A stretch of 5,350 nt of DNA. Origin: Gemmatimonadales bacterium (GTDB lineage: Bacteria; Gemmatimonadota; Gemmatimonadetes; Gemmatimonadales; GWC2-71-9). The stretch covers positions 1 through 5,350 of the forward strand of contig JACCSE010000184.1 of NCBI GenBank assembly GCA_013813145.1, written 5' to 3'. Made by a program: the position numbers and the translations under genes. The notes below the pieces were generated by a model. The model ran no database searches. It had not been told where the DNA came from and saw only the letters and a list, made by a program, of their open reading frames with translations. Every line of letters begins with the position of its first letter. Position 1 is the first letter of the stretch. This document shows, in pieces, positions 5,193 to 5,350 of this stretch.

Positions 5193-5350
5193 GGCGAATG
5201 CTCCTCTCGGTCGTCCTCGCCGGCGGCATCGCTTGTTCCGGCCGTCCGGCCGCCACGACGGCCGACAGCACCGGCACCCCCGCACCGCGGACCGCCGCCA
5301 CGAACGGCGCGAGCGAGCCGGCGGTCGCCCTCGAACGCACGCCGTGTTAC
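5189..5350 (+). CDS. Lipoprotein, probable DUF6438-domain protein (partial, 3' end missing)
   Basis: Only the first 54 residues are in view; the frame is open at the window edge. The ATG overlaps the protease stop as ATGA, the classic sign of translational coupling, so the two are probably one operon and made together. Residues 1-15 form a signal peptide (MRRM, hydrophobic LLSVVLAGGIA) and Cys16 is the likely lipidation site, with Gly at -3 making the lipobox imperfect. Residues 17-45 are a low-complexity Ala/Thr/Pro/Gly linker. The last visible residues, VALERTPCY, match the way DUF6438 domains begin (hydrophobic-x-L-x-R-T-x-C-aromatic-G-T-C-P), but the decisive GTCPVY part lies beyond the edge. 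An internal ATG at 5198 is possible but has GAGG only three bases away. Lipoprotein status is fairly sure; DUF6438 assignment rests on nine residues. Confidence 0.75.
   Translation, partial: MRRMLLSVVLAGGIACSGRPAATTADSTGTPAPRTAATNGASEPAVALERTPCY

Noticed and set aside
3006..5285. 759-codon open frame on the minus strand opposite the protease
   Set aside because: It mirrors the metzincin gene, is extremely Arg/Gly/Ala-rich, lacks any motif and runs through the intergenic leader.

Overview
This window is GC-rich DNA with strong G/C preference at third codon positions. It carries three probable lipoproteins, one cytoplasmic enzyme and one small unassigned gene. The most likely source is a member of the Gemmatimonadota or a similar environmental bacterium. 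That is an inference from style: Cys-Gly-rich lipoprotein N-termini reading C-G-D/G…TGP, BIG2 tandems, and short beta-rich secreted domains. No rRNA, tRNA or other marker gene is present to prove it.

Layout. Bases 1-166 hold no gene I can support. At 167-1165 (+) is a surface lipoprotein with a signal peptide, two BIG2 Ig-like repeats and a four-cysteine beta-rich C-terminal domain. Bases 1166-1433 are a gap that ends in a hairpin next to the ribosome-binding site of the next gene. At 1434-2375 (+) is a two-module vicinal-oxygen-chelate ring-cleaving dioxygenase of the MhqO/PcpA type, with its metal ligands intact. At 2362-2706 (-) is a convergent 114-residue hypothetical protein that overlaps the dioxygenase end by 14 bases. 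Bases 2707-3047 are a divergent intergenic region holding two mutually exclusive hairpins, a strong rightward intrinsic terminator (2811-2840) and two small dyads. At 3048-5192 (+) is a 714-residue lipoprotein metzincin-type zinc protease: lipobox, two copies of a beta repeat, a CARDB-like domain, HExxHxxGxxH with a Met-turn, and a beta-rich tail. At 5189-5350 (+), overlapping it by ATGA, is the start of another lipoprotein whose last visible residues look like the beginning of a DUF6438 domain; it runs off the window.

How the parts relate. The protease and the DUF6438-like lipoprotein form a probable translationally coupled pair acting at the cell surface. The dioxygenase is a cytoplasmic quinone/hydroquinone-ring enzyme with no pathway partner visible here. 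The BIG2 lipoprotein looks like a stand-alone envelope protein.

No complete new system is evident. The best leads are the terminator and folded RNA placed beyond the start of the convergent small gene, the modular lipoprotein metzincin with its coupled partner, and the unassigned small gene itself.
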